A DNA stretch of 6,565 bases from Candidatus Aphodomonas merdavium (GTDB lineage: Bacteria > Bacillota > Clostridia > Christensenellales > Aristaeellaceae), in assembly GCA_018715585.1 (NCBI GenBank), contig DVLH01000191.1:1-6565 (forward strand), in the 5' to 3' direction. Position 1 is the stretch's first letter; each line of letters begins with the position of its first letter. The notes beneath the pieces were generated by a model that searched no databases, had not been told where the DNA came from, and worked only from the letters and a program-made list of their open reading frames with translations. Below are positions 6,521 through 6,565 of the stretch, one piece after another. A program made the position numbers and the translations under genes.

Positions 6521-6565
6521 ATGCATGATTCTTCCATCTCCACAAGAGAACTGATTTTGCAAACG
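6521..6565 (+). CDS. Start of an unidentified gene, cut by the window edge
   Basis: ATG at 6521 is preceded by GGGAGG at 6510-6515 with a 5-base gap and opens a frame that runs to the window end: MHDSSISTRELILQT, 15 residues. The STRELILQT pattern resembles the N-terminus of TetR/AcrR-family repressors, where a T-R-E-x-I-L-x-A-A helix precedes the helix-turn-helix. Fifteen residues are too few to assign a family, so this is only a suggestion. It is not the start of YqeY, which often follows rpsU in Bacillota. I see no convincing promoter in the 40 bases after the terminator. Confidence 0.5.
   Translation, partial: MHDSSISTRELILQT

Noticed and set aside
1..6565. Searched for tRNA or rRNA genes, CRISPR repeats, insertion sequences, integrases and toxin-antitoxin genes
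   Set aside because: Nothing of these kinds was seen. Almost the entire window is accounted for by conserved housekeeping genes and short regulatory gaps.

Overview
The window is a stretch of ordinary bacterial housekeeping DNA with all genes on the + strand. It reads as the distal part of the classic hrcA-grpE-dnaK-dnaJ heat-shock operon of Bacillota, followed by translation-related genes: dnaK (3' part), dnaJ, prmA, rsmE, mtaB, a HIT-family gene, rpsU, and the first codons of one more gene. The order dnaK-dnaJ-prmA-rsmE-mtaB-rpsU matches B. subtilis dnaK-dnaJ-yqeT-yqeU-yqeV-rpsU. A HIT gene before rpsU is a variation I associate with Clostridia. The DNA is G+C-rich (about 60% by eye), and TTG and GTG starts occur, so a high-G+C clostridial lineage is the best guess. 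I cannot place it more precisely from this sequence.

Layout. Bases 1-1473 are the DnaK C-terminal four-fifths, cut by the window edge. Bases 1474-1575 are a spacer rich in inverted repeats. It holds a long compound hairpin (1513-1550) just before the dnaJ ribosome binding site. dnaJ (1576-2694) most likely begins at a TTG codon. prmA (2718-3656), rsmE (3663-4415) and mtaB (4415-5719) are tightly packed, with gaps of 23 and 6 bases and then a 1-base stop/start overlap, so co-transcription and translational coupling are likely. The HIT gene (5760-6104) follows after 40 bases. A near-consensus sigma-A promoter (6163-6191) then drives rpsU (6244-6417), which ends at a strong intrinsic terminator (6447-6480). 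A ribosome binding site and 15 codons of an unidentified gene run off the right edge.

How the genes fit together. DnaK and DnaJ are a chaperone and its co-chaperone. PrmA methylates ribosomal protein L11, RsmE methylates 16S rRNA U1498, MtaB methylthiolates t6A37 in tRNA, and S21 is a small-subunit protein. The window therefore joins protein-folding stress to ribosome and tRNA maturation, as in many Bacillota. I found no mobile element, CRISPR array, RNA gene or evidence of a new system. The items most worth a second look are the dnaK-dnaJ spacer structure and the dnaJ start choice.
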